NCBI GenBank assembly: GCA_964648465.1
Contig: CAZYMU010000008.1
Span: 1 to 64,000 of the forward strand
Direction of reading: 5' to 3'
DNA: 64,000 nt
DNA from: Aminicenans sp964648465
GTDB lineage: Bacteria; Acidobacteriota; Aminicenantia; Aminicenantales; Aminicenantaceae
Numbering within the stretch: the first letter of the stretch is position 1; every line of letters starts with the position of its first letter. Positions 16,629 to 25,594 of the stretch are shown here, one piece after another. The notes under the pieces were generated by a model. That model saw only the letters and a list, made by a program, of their open reading frames with translations. It had not been told where the DNA came from and did not search any database. The position numbers and the translations under genes are program-made.

Positions 16629-17474
16629 ATGCTGAATATTTTTCAGAAATTGAAATCTTTATATTTTGTTTTAATATTGATAATTGTATTGTTTTTTTCT
16701 TTTGTTCAATATCCAGTTTATGCAAAGGATTCTGTTTCTGAAAACAGATTTAATAAAGAATTTCTGAGTAATTTTAAGGATGATTTTGTTAATGTCATCG
16801 AATCACCAGGGCATTGGGGCTCTAAGGATATCTTAAGTTTATCGATTATTATCGGAACTGGAACCTTACTGTATGCAGTTGACCAGAACTTTCAAGACTG
16901 GTTTCAGAATAATCGCAGTCCTACTTCAGATAATATTTCTGGTTTTGTTTCTCCTCTTGGAAAAGGACTTTTTTTGGGTATGCTCACAGGTTCATTGTAT
17001 GCTTCTGGAGAAATTTTTGACCGTGATGATCTGAGAAAAACGGCTCTGTTAAGTCTTGAGAGCTGGTTGACATCAGGGGTTATTGTCTTGGGACTAAAGT
17101 TTGTTACAGGAAGAGCAAGGCCAGGGGTAGGTAAGGGGTGTTATGCTTTCCATCCGTTCTCTTTCAAATCCAGTTACAATTCATTCCCGTCAGGGGATGC
17201 GGCTTCCGCATTTGCTGTGGCGGCAACAATAGCAGATCAGTCCGATAGTTTTTCAATTGATTTTTTAGCTTACAGTCTAGCCACTCTAGTGGGTATATAC
17301 AGGATCCATGACAACAAACATTGGGCGTCTGATGTTTTTATTGGGTCTTCTATTGGTTATTTTGTAGGAAAAAAGATTTCGGCTTTAAGGCGGAAGCAGA
17401 ATTCAAAAGATTTCAGAATTGGCTTCCAGTTTTCTCCGAATGAGCAGTCTCTTTCTATTTCTTTCTGTTTTTGA
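16629..17474 (+). CDS. PAP2-family membrane phosphatase
   Basis: 281 residues with an N-terminal signal/anchor and several membrane helices. The three PAP2 motifs are KFVTGRARP, FPSGDAASAF and YRIHDNKHWASD. In the second motif the usual PSGH histidine, the general acid, is Asp; the nucleophile His of the third motif is present. Family members dephosphorylate undecaprenyl diphosphate, phosphatidates or lipid A. Placement directly after waaA suggests a role in lipid A or lipid-carrier metabolism, but the substrate is not determinable. Confidence 0.87.
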   Translation: MLNIFQKLKSLYFVLILIIVLFFSFVQYPVYAKDSVSENRFNKEFLSNFKDDFVNVIESPGHWGSKDILSLSIIIGTGTLLYAVDQNFQDWFQNNRSPTSDNISGFVSPLGKGLFLGMLTGSLYASGEIFDRDDLRKTALLSLESWLTSGVIVLGLKFVTGRARPGVGKGCYAFHPFSFKSSYNSFPSGDAASAFAVAATIADQSDSFSIDFLAYSLATLVGIYRIHDNKHWASDVFIGSSIGYFVGKKISALRRKQNSKDFRIGFQFSPNEQSLSISFCF

Positions 17475-17520
17475 TTGACTCGGCAGTTGTGAATGCTTTC
17501 TCCTTTTTTCTTCATTCAAT

Positions 17521-17590
17521 TTCCTGACGTGGATTATTCACGAGTAAACCCAACAATCATGTGGAGAAGTTTTCATGAATAATCCAGGCT
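17521..17590. repeat. Paired short repeat termini with a 35-bp interior
   Basis: CGTGGATTATTCACGAG and TCATGAATAATCCAGG face each other with only about 35 bp between. This looks like a composite element reduced to its ends. It lies in the 176-bp gap before the D-aminoacylase gene. Confidence 0.65.
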
Positions 17591-17650
17591 GGACTTTGAG
17601 TGGGCTATTTTATATATTTATTCGTAGGTGTTTTTTAAGAGGAGCAGAAA

Positions 17651-19339
17651 ATGGAGAAAGTAATTACTCGAAGAGATTTTATAAAAAAGTCATCAAAGAT
17701 TGCTGTTGTTACCGGTTGCGGAATACTGCTAAAAGGATGCAGCACAAAACAGGAGTTCGATATAGTCATTAAGGATGGATGTATCTTTGATGGTCTTGGA
17801 AATGAAGCATTTGTTTCGGATATTGGAATAAGCGAAAATTTTATTAAGTATATAGGGAAAATATCCAGTTCTAGGGGAAAGTCTATTATTGAGGCGAAAA
17901 ATCTTAGTGTATGCCCTGGTTTTATTGATGCCCATGATCACACGGATGTAGGGCTTCTGGTGAATCCAAAAGCGGAAAGCTCTATCCGTCAGGGCATCAC
18001 CACTGTTATCAGTGGGAATTGTGGAGCTTCTCCTTTTCCTATTGCTGAAGAAATATTTGAGGAAGCAAAAGAGAATATGAAGGAAGAATATCAAATAGAT
18101 CTAACATGGAGAGATATCAAAGGATTTTTCTCAGCGTTGGAGGAAAAGGGAATTACTATCAATTATTCTACTCTGGTTGGCCAGGGTTCTATCAGAGGAG
18201 CAGCCATGGGATTCAATGACAGGCCTCCAAAAGCCGAGGATCTGGAAATGATGAAGGGTTTGGTAGAAGAGAACATCAAAAATGGTGCAGTCGGTCTTTC
18301 AAGTGGTCTTGAGTATGCACCTGGGAGCTATGCTCAGGCTGATGAAATAGCTGAGTTATGCAGAGTAGTTGCCCAGTATGATGGAGTGTATGCTACTCAT
18401 ATGCGTGATGAGGGGGATTATTTGCTTGAGTCTTTAGATGAGAGCATTGATGTTGCGCGTAAGACAGGAATTAGCCTCCAAATTTCACATTTTAAGGTTG
18501 CTTATCCCCGTAATTGGCATAAAGTTGATAAGGCTCTGTCTAAGGTTGAGAGTGCAAATAGGGAGGGAATTCCAATCTTTTGCGACAGGTATCCCTATAT
18601 TGCCGGGTCTACGGGCCTCAGTTTTAATTTTCCTCTTTGGGCAAGACAGGGAACAACGGATGAATTTTTAGCGCGATTGAAAGATATTTCGCTTGAAAGC
18701 AAGTTGCGTGCTTATATTGATGAAAGAAAAGAGAAACTTGGTTCATGGAATAAAGTTATTATTTCGTCTGTTATCACAGATAAGAATAGAGTTTTTGAAG
18801 GTATGAACATCCTGCAGGGAGCAAAAGAAACAGGGAAAGATCCGTTCGTGTTTATGAGAGATCTTCTGATAGAAGAGAGAAACAGAGTGGGAATGGTTAT
18901 ATTCATGATGAAAGAGGAGAATTTAAAGAAAATTCTGGCGCATCCTCTTGTTGGAGTGGGTTGTGATGGTTCAGCTATTGCTCCTTATGGTTTATTGGGG
19001 AAAGGGAAGCCTCATCTACGCAGTTATGGGACTTTTCCAAGGGTCCTGGGAAAATATATCCGTGATGAAAAAATTGTTTCAATGCCTGAAATGGTGAAAA
19101 AGATGACATCTATTCCTGCTAAAAAATTTGGATTTGTTAATAGAGGCGTGCTTAAAAGCGGATATTTTGCAGATATTGTTTTATTTGATAAAAATAAGGT
19201 TATTGATAAAGCTATATGGAGAGATCCTCATCAATATCCTGAAGGGATTGAATATGTACTTGTTAATGGTAGAGTCGTAATTAAGCGAGGTGAACATACA
19301 GGAGAGCTGCCAGGAAAAATCTTGCGCAAGCATGTATAA
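17651..19339 (+). CDS. D-aminoacylase / N-acyl-D-amino-acid deacylase
   Basis: 562 residues, amidohydrolase superfamily; hydrolyses N-acyl-D-amino acids, a likely use being D-amino acid recovery from cell-wall material. The N terminus has a twin-arginine motif RRDFIKK and LKGC at about residue 30, so it may be a Tat-exported lipoprotein. Metal ligands are seen in PGFIDAHDHTD, ATHMRDEGDY, ISHFKVA and the GCDGSAIAPYG segment. Ribosome site AAGAGGAG lies at the expected distance. A small overlapping frame starting at 17575 is not convincing. Confidence 0.92.
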   Translation: MEKVITRRDFIKKSSKIAVVTGCGILLKGCSTKQEFDIVIKDGCIFDGLGNEAFVSDIGISENFIKYIGKISSSRGKSIIEAKNLSVCPGFIDAHDHTDVGLLVNPKAESSIRQGITTVISGNCGASPFPIAEEIFEEAKENMKEEYQIDLTWRDIKGFFSALEEKGITINYSTLVGQGSIRGAAMGFNDRPPKAEDLEMMKGLVEENIKNGAVGLSSGLEYAPGSYAQADEIAELCRVVAQYDGVYATHMRDEGDYLLESLDESIDVARKTGISLQISHFKVAYPRNWHKVDKALSKVESANREGIPIFCDRYPYIAGSTGLSFNFPLWARQGTTDEFLARLKDISLESKLRAYIDERKEKLGSWNKVIISSVITDKNRVFEGMNILQGAKETGKDPFVFMRDLLIEERNRVGMVIFMMKEENLKKILAHPLVGVGCDGSAIAPYGLLGKGKPHLRSYGTFPRVLGKYIRDEKIVSMPEMVKKMTSIPAKKFGFVNRGVLKSGYFADIVLFDKNKVIDKAIWRDPHQYPEGIEYVLVNGRVVIKRGEHTGELPGKILRKHV

Positions 19340-19366
19340 CAAATTTCCTTTGATCAGAAGAAACTC

Positions 19367-20260
19367 ATGAAAAAGGCTGTTATTGTTTATACGTTTATTT
19401 TTTGTTTAGGAGTTTTATGTGTCTTAGCCTGTGAAAATCAAGATTGGCAGAGACCTCCTGGATTAAACTGTAATCTTAGTTATAGAGCTTTGCAGCCAGG
19501 AGAAATAGTCAAAGTTATTTTAAAAGCAAACCCCAATGTTCAAAAAGCCCGAATTCAGTTTTCAGATGTGAAATATCCAATGGGACAGGATGAAAACTCC
19601 TTTGAATTTATGTCTTTAGTCGGGCTTGATCTTGGTATGAAACCCGGAGTCAGGGAGATAGAGATCACTGCATTTTATAAGGATGGGACTACAGAGAGAA
19701 TCAAAAAAGAGATTTATATTATCAATAAGCAATTTCCATTGAAAAAATTGTGGGTTGATGAAAAATTTGTCACTCCGCCTCAGAAAGTTCGAGAGAGAAT
19801 AAGAGTGGAATCAGAACTTCTTGGAGTTATCTACGATATTTTTACACCTCAATGGCTGGGAGATGGTCCGTTCATTATCCCTACTATAGGGAAAGCATGG
19901 CCTAATTTTGGAGAACGGAGAATTTTTAATGGAAAACCACGTTCTTCTCATAGCGGTGTGGATATATCGTCGCCATTCGGTTCGCCCGTCAAGGCTTCGA
20001 ATTCTGGGAGGGTTGTTCTTGCTAATAATCTGTATTTTGCAGGCAATACAGTGATCATTGACCATGGTCTGGGTGTCTTTACGCTATATTGCCATTTTTC
20101 TAAAATAAGAACATCAAGAAGTGCTTTTGTAAAAAAGGGTGATATTATTGGAGAAATTGGTGCTACTGGAAGAGTAACCGGGCCGCACCTCCACTGGGGC
20201 GTCAAGATTTTGGGGAATCGGGTAGATCCTTTTTCTCTTCTTGATTTAGATTTAAAATAA
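19367..20260 (+). CDS. M23-family metallopeptidase (LytM-like)
   Basis: 297 residues. The N terminus is a signal with possible lipobox VLAC at about 19-22. A beta-rich domain (about 30-125) precedes the zinc peptidase domain, whose motifs are HSGVDISSPFGSPVKA, DHGLGVFTLYCHFS and GRVTGPHLHWGV. All zinc ligands (H and D of HxxxD, first H of HxH) are present, so it is predicted active against peptidoglycan cross-bridges. It follows the D-aminoacylase after 27 nt; both could act on wall material. Confidence 0.93.
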   Translation: MKKAVIVYTFIFCLGVLCVLACENQDWQRPPGLNCNLSYRALQPGEIVKVILKANPNVQKARIQFSDVKYPMGQDENSFEFMSLVGLDLGMKPGVREIEITAFYKDGTTERIKKEIYIINKQFPLKKLWVDEKFVTPPQKVRERIRVESELLGVIYDIFTPQWLGDGPFIIPTIGKAWPNFGERRIFNGKPRSSHSGVDISSPFGSPVKASNSGRVVLANNLYFAGNTVIIDHGLGVFTLYCHFSKIRTSRSAFVKKGDIIGEIGATGRVTGPHLHWGVKILGNRVDPFSLLDLDLK

Positions 20261-20345
20261 GATGGTAATCAAATAAAATTCTAAATTATGTAACATCCAG
20301 TTATAGCTGCATTTCTTCAGTATATGCTTGATATAAGGAGACAGG

Positions 20346-21953
20346 ATGAAAAAAGATAGTAGAGATTTTGATTTAAGCTCGCCTATAGTGAAAGCCATAA
20401 AAAGGGCTTATAAAGAGGGAGAGGAAGATGAAGCCTTGGAGCCAATCATTGCTATAGACTCTTCAGACCAGCCTGTTGGAAGGCTGGAGAATGGAGATTA
20501 TATTATTTTCTACGATATTAGAGGGGAAAGAGAGGTTGAACTGACGAAGAGCCTTATTGAAGAGGAATTTCCACATTTTGTTCGGAAGAAAAATCTAAAA
20601 CTGAATTTTGTAACCATGATTGAGTATAATTCTGTATTGGATGTAAAAGTGGCATTTCCTCCCGATAGAAAGATTAAAAATACTTTAACTGAAATTGTTT
20701 CGAAAGCAGGTTTGAGGTTTTGCAAGATTGCAGAATCTGAAAAGGCTATTCATATCACTTACTTTATAAACGGAAAGAATGAACAACCATTCCCAGGAGA
20801 AGAAAGAATAATTATCCCCTCTATGGAAACTGTTTCTTCCTATGCGCTTTTACCGGAGATGAAAGCTGAAGAAATAGCCATGGAAGTTTCATCAAAGCTC
20901 AAAGATACTTCCTTGCAGGTCATTGTAGTAAACCTTGCAAACGTGGATGTAGTTGGCCATATTGAAGATAAGGCTGCTGTTATGAAAGCAGTTGAAGTAG
21001 TTGACTGTGAGTTAGGGAAAATTTCCGGTCACTGCTGTTCCCAAGGAGTGACACTTGTGATTACTGCAGATCACGGGAGCGCAGAAGAATGGCTATATCC
21101 TGATGGGACTATTAATACAGGGCATACGAGGAATCCTGTTCCGTTTATTCTTGCAGATTTTTCCTTAAAAAATCCGAACCAGTGGAGTCTGAAGCAAGAA
21201 GGAGAGCTTGGAGATATTGCTCCCACACTCCTTGAATTATTGAAGTTAAAAAAGCCTGCGGAAATGACAGGAGAAAGTTTGCTAATAAATTCCTGTATCA
21301 ACAAAAAATTTAAGAAGCGAGTTCTTCTTCTTATCCTGGACGGATGGGGAATCAGGAAGGAAAAAAATGGGAACCTGATAGCTGAGGCTGAAACGCCGAA
21401 CTTTGACAGTATGTGGTCCAAATTTCCTCATGCCTTATTAAAAGCATCAGGAGAAGCTGTCGGAATGCCTTCCCATACTGTAGGCAATTCTGAAGCTGGT
21501 CACCTTCACATAGGAGCTGGACGAAGAGTACTATTAGATAGAGTTAAAATAGATAGAGCCATCGAAGATGGGAGTTTTTTCTCAAATGAATCTTTCTGCT
21601 GGGCAATGAAGAGGGCAAGAAGTGAGAATAAAGCGCTTCATCTTTTAGGAATTGTGTCCCACTACAGTTCTCATGGATCGATCAAACACCTTTTTGCCTT
21701 GCTCAGTATGGCTAAAGAACTGGATTTGAAAGATGTTTTTATACATGCCTTGATTGGCAGGAGAGGCGAAAGGCCTGAAAGTGGAGCTGTTTATATCAGT
21801 AAGATCGAAGAGATGTGCAGGTCTCTTTCTGTTGGGAAAGTCGCTACGGTTATAGGAAGATTCTGGGCATTAGATCGGGAAGAATATTGGGACCGTATTG
21901 AAAAAACTTATAGAGCTTTGGTTTATGGTAATGGAACCAGGGTATTGATTTAA
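20346..21953 (+). CDS. Circularly permuted 2,3-bisphosphoglycerate-independent phosphoglycerate mutase
   Basis: 535 residues. The halves are swapped relative to GpmI. Residues 1-320 match the normal C-terminal part: AIKRAYKEGEEDEALEP, IRGER (two substrate arginines), ESEKAIHITYF, D201/H205 (VDVVGH), D242/H243 (TADHG), H260 (GHTRNPVP) and the usual C-terminal EMTGESLL. After a short linker (INSCINKKF), residues 324-535 match the normal N-terminal part: ILDGWG (D332), catalytic S382 in GNSEAGH, H443 in SHYSSHGS, and GRFWALDREEYWDRIEKTYRAL at the end. Metal ligands and nucleophile are conserved; the normal DGRD substrate motif reads GRRGE, losing an Asp. AAGGAG precedes the ATG, so the start is real. 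Confidence 0.92.
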   Translation: MKKDSRDFDLSSPIVKAIKRAYKEGEEDEALEPIIAIDSSDQPVGRLENGDYIIFYDIRGEREVELTKSLIEEEFPHFVRKKNLKLNFVTMIEYNSVLDVKVAFPPDRKIKNTLTEIVSKAGLRFCKIAESEKAIHITYFINGKNEQPFPGEERIIIPSMETVSSYALLPEMKAEEIAMEVSSKLKDTSLQVIVVNLANVDVVGHIEDKAAVMKAVEVVDCELGKISGHCCSQGVTLVITADHGSAEEWLYPDGTINTGHTRNPVPFILADFSLKNPNQWSLKQEGELGDIAPTLLELLKLKKPAEMTGESLLINSCINKKFKKRVLLLILDGWGIRKEKNGNLIAEAETPNFDSMWSKFPHALLKASGEAVGMPSHTVGNSEAGHLHIGAGRRVLLDRVKIDRAIEDGSFFSNESFCWAMKRARSENKALHLLGIVSHYSSHGSIKHLFALLSMAKELDLKDVFIHALIGRRGERPESGAVYISKIEEMCRSLSVGKVATVIGRFWALDREEYWDRIEKTYRALVYGNGTRVLI

Positions 21954-22060
21954 AATAGGAAGAAGTCTTAAGGTAAAAAAGATGATATTGAATTTTAAGA
22001 AAATACAGGGAACTTTTTTTAGATATCTACGTATTTATTATTTAAAGAGTTAGGCAGAAA

Positions 22061-22972
22061 ATGAGTGTTGAAATAAGAAATATATGTTTTAGTTATGGAA
22101 AAATTAAGGCTTTGGATGGGATCGATCTGAGTTTGCCTAAAGGAGCCGTCGGACTTCTAGGCCCCAATGGGGCAGGGAAAAGCACGCTGCTTCGTATCCT
22201 CCTTGGGTTTCTTACTCCGGATAGGGGGGAAGGTCAAGTTCTTGGATATGATATCAAGACACAGCAGGCTGTGATTCGCAAATTTGTTGGTTATATGCCA
22301 GAAGATGACTGTTTAATCCCAAGTATGGATGCGGTTTCCTTTACATCATACCTCGGTGAGTTGTCAGGAATGCCTCGCCAGGAAGCTATGAAGCGTGCGC
22401 ATGAAGTACTTTTTTATGTGGGTTTGGAGGAAAGCCGGTACCGTAATCTTGAAACTTATTCAGGAGGAATGAAACAGAGGCTGAAGCTTGCACAGGCTAT
22501 TGTACATGATCCAAAGCTTATTTTTCTCGATGAGCCAACAAGCGGTCTGGATCCACAGGGAAGAAAAGAAATATTAGAACTTATCATGGATGTATCTTCT
22601 AAGAAGGATATCCAGGTTTTTGTTTCTTCCCACATTCTTTCAGATATTGAATCTGTTTGTTCTTATGTTGTGATTTTGAACAAAGGAAAACTAGCTTCTC
22701 AGGGAAAGATCAGCGATCTAAAGCAGATCAATTACAGCCTTTATGAAATAAAAACCAAAGGAGACTCAGAAGATTTTGTTAAGAGACTGAGAGATCTCCA
22801 GTGTAAAGTAGAGGAGACCCAAGACGGAATAATGAAAGTATATCTGCCTCCAGATAAAGGACCCCAGGAAATATTCAAGCTTGCTGCAGAAGGAAAAAAT
22901 CAGATAAGACATTTCGTAAAAAGCCAGACTTCTCTTGAAGACGTTTTTGCCAGTTTAGTGGGAGTTGATTGA
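22061..22972 (+). CDS. ABC exporter ATP-binding protein (first)
   Basis: 303 residues. Walker A GPNGAGKST (about 33-41), signature YSGGMKQRL, Walker B LIFLDEP and the switch His in VSSHILS are intact. Of the ABC-2 exporter ATPase type, with a C-terminal accessory domain. It opens a four-gene operon arranged ATPase-permease-ATPase-permease with 4-nt overlaps; the permease ATG lies in its last codons. Substrate unknown. Confidence 0.94.
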   Translation: MSVEIRNICFSYGKIKALDGIDLSLPKGAVGLLGPNGAGKSTLLRILLGFLTPDRGEGQVLGYDIKTQQAVIRKFVGYMPEDDCLIPSMDAVSFTSYLGELSGMPRQEAMKRAHEVLFYVGLEESRYRNLETYSGGMKQRLKLAQAIVHDPKLIFLDEPTSGLDPQGRKEILELIMDVSSKKDIQVFVSSHILSDIESVCSYVVILNKGKLASQGKISDLKQINYSLYEIKTKGDSEDFVKRLRDLQCKVEETQDGIMKVYLPPDKGPQEIFKLAAEGKNQIRHFVKSQTSLEDVFASLVGVD

Positions 22973-23841
22973 TGCCGATCAGAGAGAAAGGCTATACTCA
23001 CTGGGATGGAGAATTTCAGCCTAAAAAATTTTTTTGGTGGCCGATTACTCGTTATGGAATCAAGTTAACCTTTAAGAAAAAGTTTTTTAAATTTGTTTTT
23101 TTCATGACGCTTGTGCCTGCTGTTGTTTATCTCGCAGTAATTTATGTTTCAGAAAGATTGGATGATTTCAGTTTCATGATTAGGGAATCAGCCCCTTTAT
23201 TACAGGTTAATCCAGCATTTTTTAAATCTTATTTTACCAGCGAGTTTCTGCTTTTTATGATAGTCATAATCATGTTGTTCTGTGGCGCCGGCCTTATTTC
23301 TGACGATCTGAAATATAATTCGCTTCAGTTGTACTTTTCCCGGCCCATCACTAAAAAAGATTATTTTATTGGGAAATTTGCTGTTATTGTTTTTTTCTTG
23401 TCCATTTTGACTCTCATCCCCGGCCTTATTTTTATTGTCATGAAGCTCATTTTTTCAGGAAGTTTTAAATTTCTTGCTTCCTATCCCTGGCTGCCTTTTT
23501 CGGTAATAGGTTATTCAGCCTTTTTAACTTGTTTTTTCGCTTTTTATACACTTTTCCTTTCATCCGTCAATAAGAACAGGAGGTATGTGTCGATTCTTAT
23601 TTTTGGCCTCTATGTTTTTTCTGATATTCTTTTTGGAATTTTTTTCGGTATCTTTGGCAAACAATATTTTGCACTTCTTTCTATTAAGGTTAATCTGCAG
23701 CAGGTTGGAGCCTGCATTTTTGGACAGAAAACTCCGTATCATGTGCCTTGGTTTTATTCATTATTAATAATTACTGGAATATGTGTATTAGCTGTTAGTG
23801 TTTTGAAAAAGAAAATCAAGGGAGTTGAGATCATAAAATGA
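22969..23841 (+). CDS. ABC-2 type permease (first)
   Basis: 290 residues. A hydrophilic N terminus (EKGYTHWDGEFQPKKF) of a kind seen in some bacterial ABC-2 permeases is followed by about six membrane segments beginning near residue 40, with a conserved-looking LISDDLKYNSLQLYFSRPITKKDYFIGK loop. The frame overlaps both flanking ATPase genes by 4 nt. It probably partners one or both of the ATPases. Confidence 0.88.
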   Translation: MMPIREKGYTHWDGEFQPKKFFWWPITRYGIKLTFKKKFFKFVFFMTLVPAVVYLAVIYVSERLDDFSFMIRESAPLLQVNPAFFKSYFTSEFLLFMIVIIMLFCGAGLISDDLKYNSLQLYFSRPITKKDYFIGKFAVIVFFLSILTLIPGLIFIVMKLIFSGSFKFLASYPWLPFSVIGYSAFLTCFFAFYTLFLSSVNKNRRYVSILIFGLYVFSDILFGIFFGIFGKQYFALLSIKVNLQQVGACIFGQKTPYHVPWFYSLLIITGICVLAVSVLKKKIKGVEIIK

Positions 23842-24764
23842 AGCCTGTCATTAAGACTCAAAACCTTTGCAAGTGGTATGGAAATGTTCTGGGCTTGAGT
23901 GATGTAACTCTTCAGATTGAACCCGGGATAACAGGTATTTTAGGCCCAAATGGTGCAGGAAAATCCACTTTTTTGAAGCTAATCAGCGGTCAGATAAAAC
24001 CAAATATTGGAACTGTTAGTATTAAAGGGGAAAAAATAAGAAATAATTATCTACTCTTTTCCATAATCGGGTTCTGCCCGGAGCAGGATTCATTCTATGG
24101 AGAAATGACAGGCTGGCAGTTTATAAGCAGTCTTTTACGACTTCATCATTTATCTCCCTTAGAAATAGAGAGTAAAGCAAAAAAAACTCTCGAGATCGTA
24201 GAGTTGATAGAAGATAAAGACAGAGTGATAAAATCTTACAGCCGCGGAATGCGTCAAAGATTAAAGTTTGCTCAGGCTATTGCACATGAGCCCGAAATCA
24301 TGATTCTTGATGAACCTCTTAACGGTTTGGACCCTCTCGGCAGGCGTAAAATAATTCGTCTTATAAAATCATATAAGGAAGAGGGAAGAACAATAATTGT
24401 GTCCAGCCATGTTTTGCCCGAGATTGAGGCTATGACTAAGAAGATTATTCTTATCCATCAAGGGAAGATTTTTGCCCAGGGTGATATTCATTATATTAGA
24501 GATTTGATAGAAACACATCCTCACATGATCTATATTAAGTGCAGTAATCCTCGTGTGCTTGCTTCGAAATTTATAAATGAAGATTTTATCTTGAATGTTG
24601 ACTTCACTTCCGAAGAAGACTCGGTCATTGTAAAAACCAAGGACAGGGACAAGTTTTTTAGCTTATTGCCTGCCCTTTTTATTGAGAATAATATAGAAGT
24701 TAAGGAAATCACTTCGCCTGATGATAATCTTCAGTCTGTTTTTGATTATTTAATAGGAAAATAA
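23838..24764 (+). CDS. ABC exporter ATP-binding protein (second)
   Basis: 308 residues, paralogous to the first ATPase. Walker A GPNGAGKST, signature YSRGMRQRL, Walker B IMILDEP and SSHVLPE are intact. The C-terminal ~80 residues (IKCSNPRVLASKF onward) form a separate accessory domain. Overlaps the preceding permease by 4 nt and precedes the second permease by 4 nt. Confidence 0.94.
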   Translation: MKPVIKTQNLCKWYGNVLGLSDVTLQIEPGITGILGPNGAGKSTFLKLISGQIKPNIGTVSIKGEKIRNNYLLFSIIGFCPEQDSFYGEMTGWQFISSLLRLHHLSPLEIESKAKKTLEIVELIEDKDRVIKSYSRGMRQRLKFAQAIAHEPEIMILDEPLNGLDPLGRRKIIRLIKSYKEEGRTIIVSSHVLPEIEAMTKKIILIHQGKIFAQGDIHYIRDLIETHPHMIYIKCSNPRVLASKFINEDFILNVDFTSEEDSVIVKTKDRDKFFSLLPALFIENNIEVKEITSPDDNLQSVFDYLIGK

Positions 24765-24768
24765 TAAA

Positions 24769-25584
24769 ATGAATCCGGATGAGAGAGGGAAACTTAGGTA
24801 TTTTCTGAATTCGACAAGATATGTATTTGCTTTCTTTTTTTCTCTAGGCAAAAGGGCCCGAAAGACAAAAGTTCTTTATTTAGTTAGTTTTTTACCGGTT
24901 TTAATGTCTATGGTCATCAAATTTACTCAAATTTTTTATGATAGACAGTTTATAGAAGGAATATATATTTTTTCCAATATGATAATGACGTTTTATCTGC
25001 AGTTTTTAATCCTAATTTTGGCTCTTTTCTTTGGAACTTCTGTCTGTTCGGAGGAATTAGAAGGGAAAACACTTACTTATTTAACAACCCGACCGGTTCC
25101 GAAATCATCTATTATACTTGGCAAATATGCAGCCTACACATCTTTGACCATTTTAATGACAGTTACAGGAGTAGTATTCTCTTTTTTAATCCTGAATGTG
25201 AACGACCTACTTAATCTGTCAATATATAAAATTCTTTTTCGGGATACAGCTGTTTTATGTTTGGGGATTATCTGTTACACATCATTTTTTACTTTTATAG
25301 GAACTTTCCTGAAGAAATCGATTATGTTTGGGCTGATCTTCAGCTTCGGCTGGGAAAATGTCATCCAATACTTTCCTGGATCCACCCAGCGATTTGCCAT
25401 TGCACATTATCTTAAGTCAATACTCCCCGCGGCATCCCCGGGAGGAAGGTTCTCCTTTCTTTTATTCAGACTGGAACCAACCACTCCTGCTATAGCAATA
25501 GGAATGCTGTTACTCATCACAGCTGTTTTTATTACTTTAGCCTGTATTGTTTTTAGCTTAAAAGAATATATTTTTGAAGATTAA
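24769..25584 (+). CDS. ABC-2 type permease (second)
   Basis: 271 residues with about six predicted membrane segments and the loop CSEELEGKTLTYLTTRPVPKSSIILGKYAAY, which parallels the loop in the first permease. Last gene of the ABC operon, converging on a lipoprotein gene with only 10 nt between. Confidence 0.87.
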   Translation: MNPDERGKLRYFLNSTRYVFAFFFSLGKRARKTKVLYLVSFLPVLMSMVIKFTQIFYDRQFIEGIYIFSNMIMTFYLQFLILILALFFGTSVCSEELEGKTLTYLTTRPVPKSSIILGKYAAYTSLTILMTVTGVVFSFLILNVNDLLNLSIYKILFRDTAVLCLGIICYTSFFTFIGTFLKKSIMFGLIFSFGWENVIQYFPGSTQRFAIAHYLKSILPAASPGGRFSFLLFRLEPTTPAIAIGMLLLITAVFITLACIVFSLKEYIFED

Positions 25585-25594
25585 ATTTGACCTT

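Noticed and set aside
17575..17772. 65-codon frame starting at a repeat terminus
   Set aside because: It overlaps the D-aminoacylase gene start in another frame and begins in a repeat; the ribosome site belongs to the later gene.
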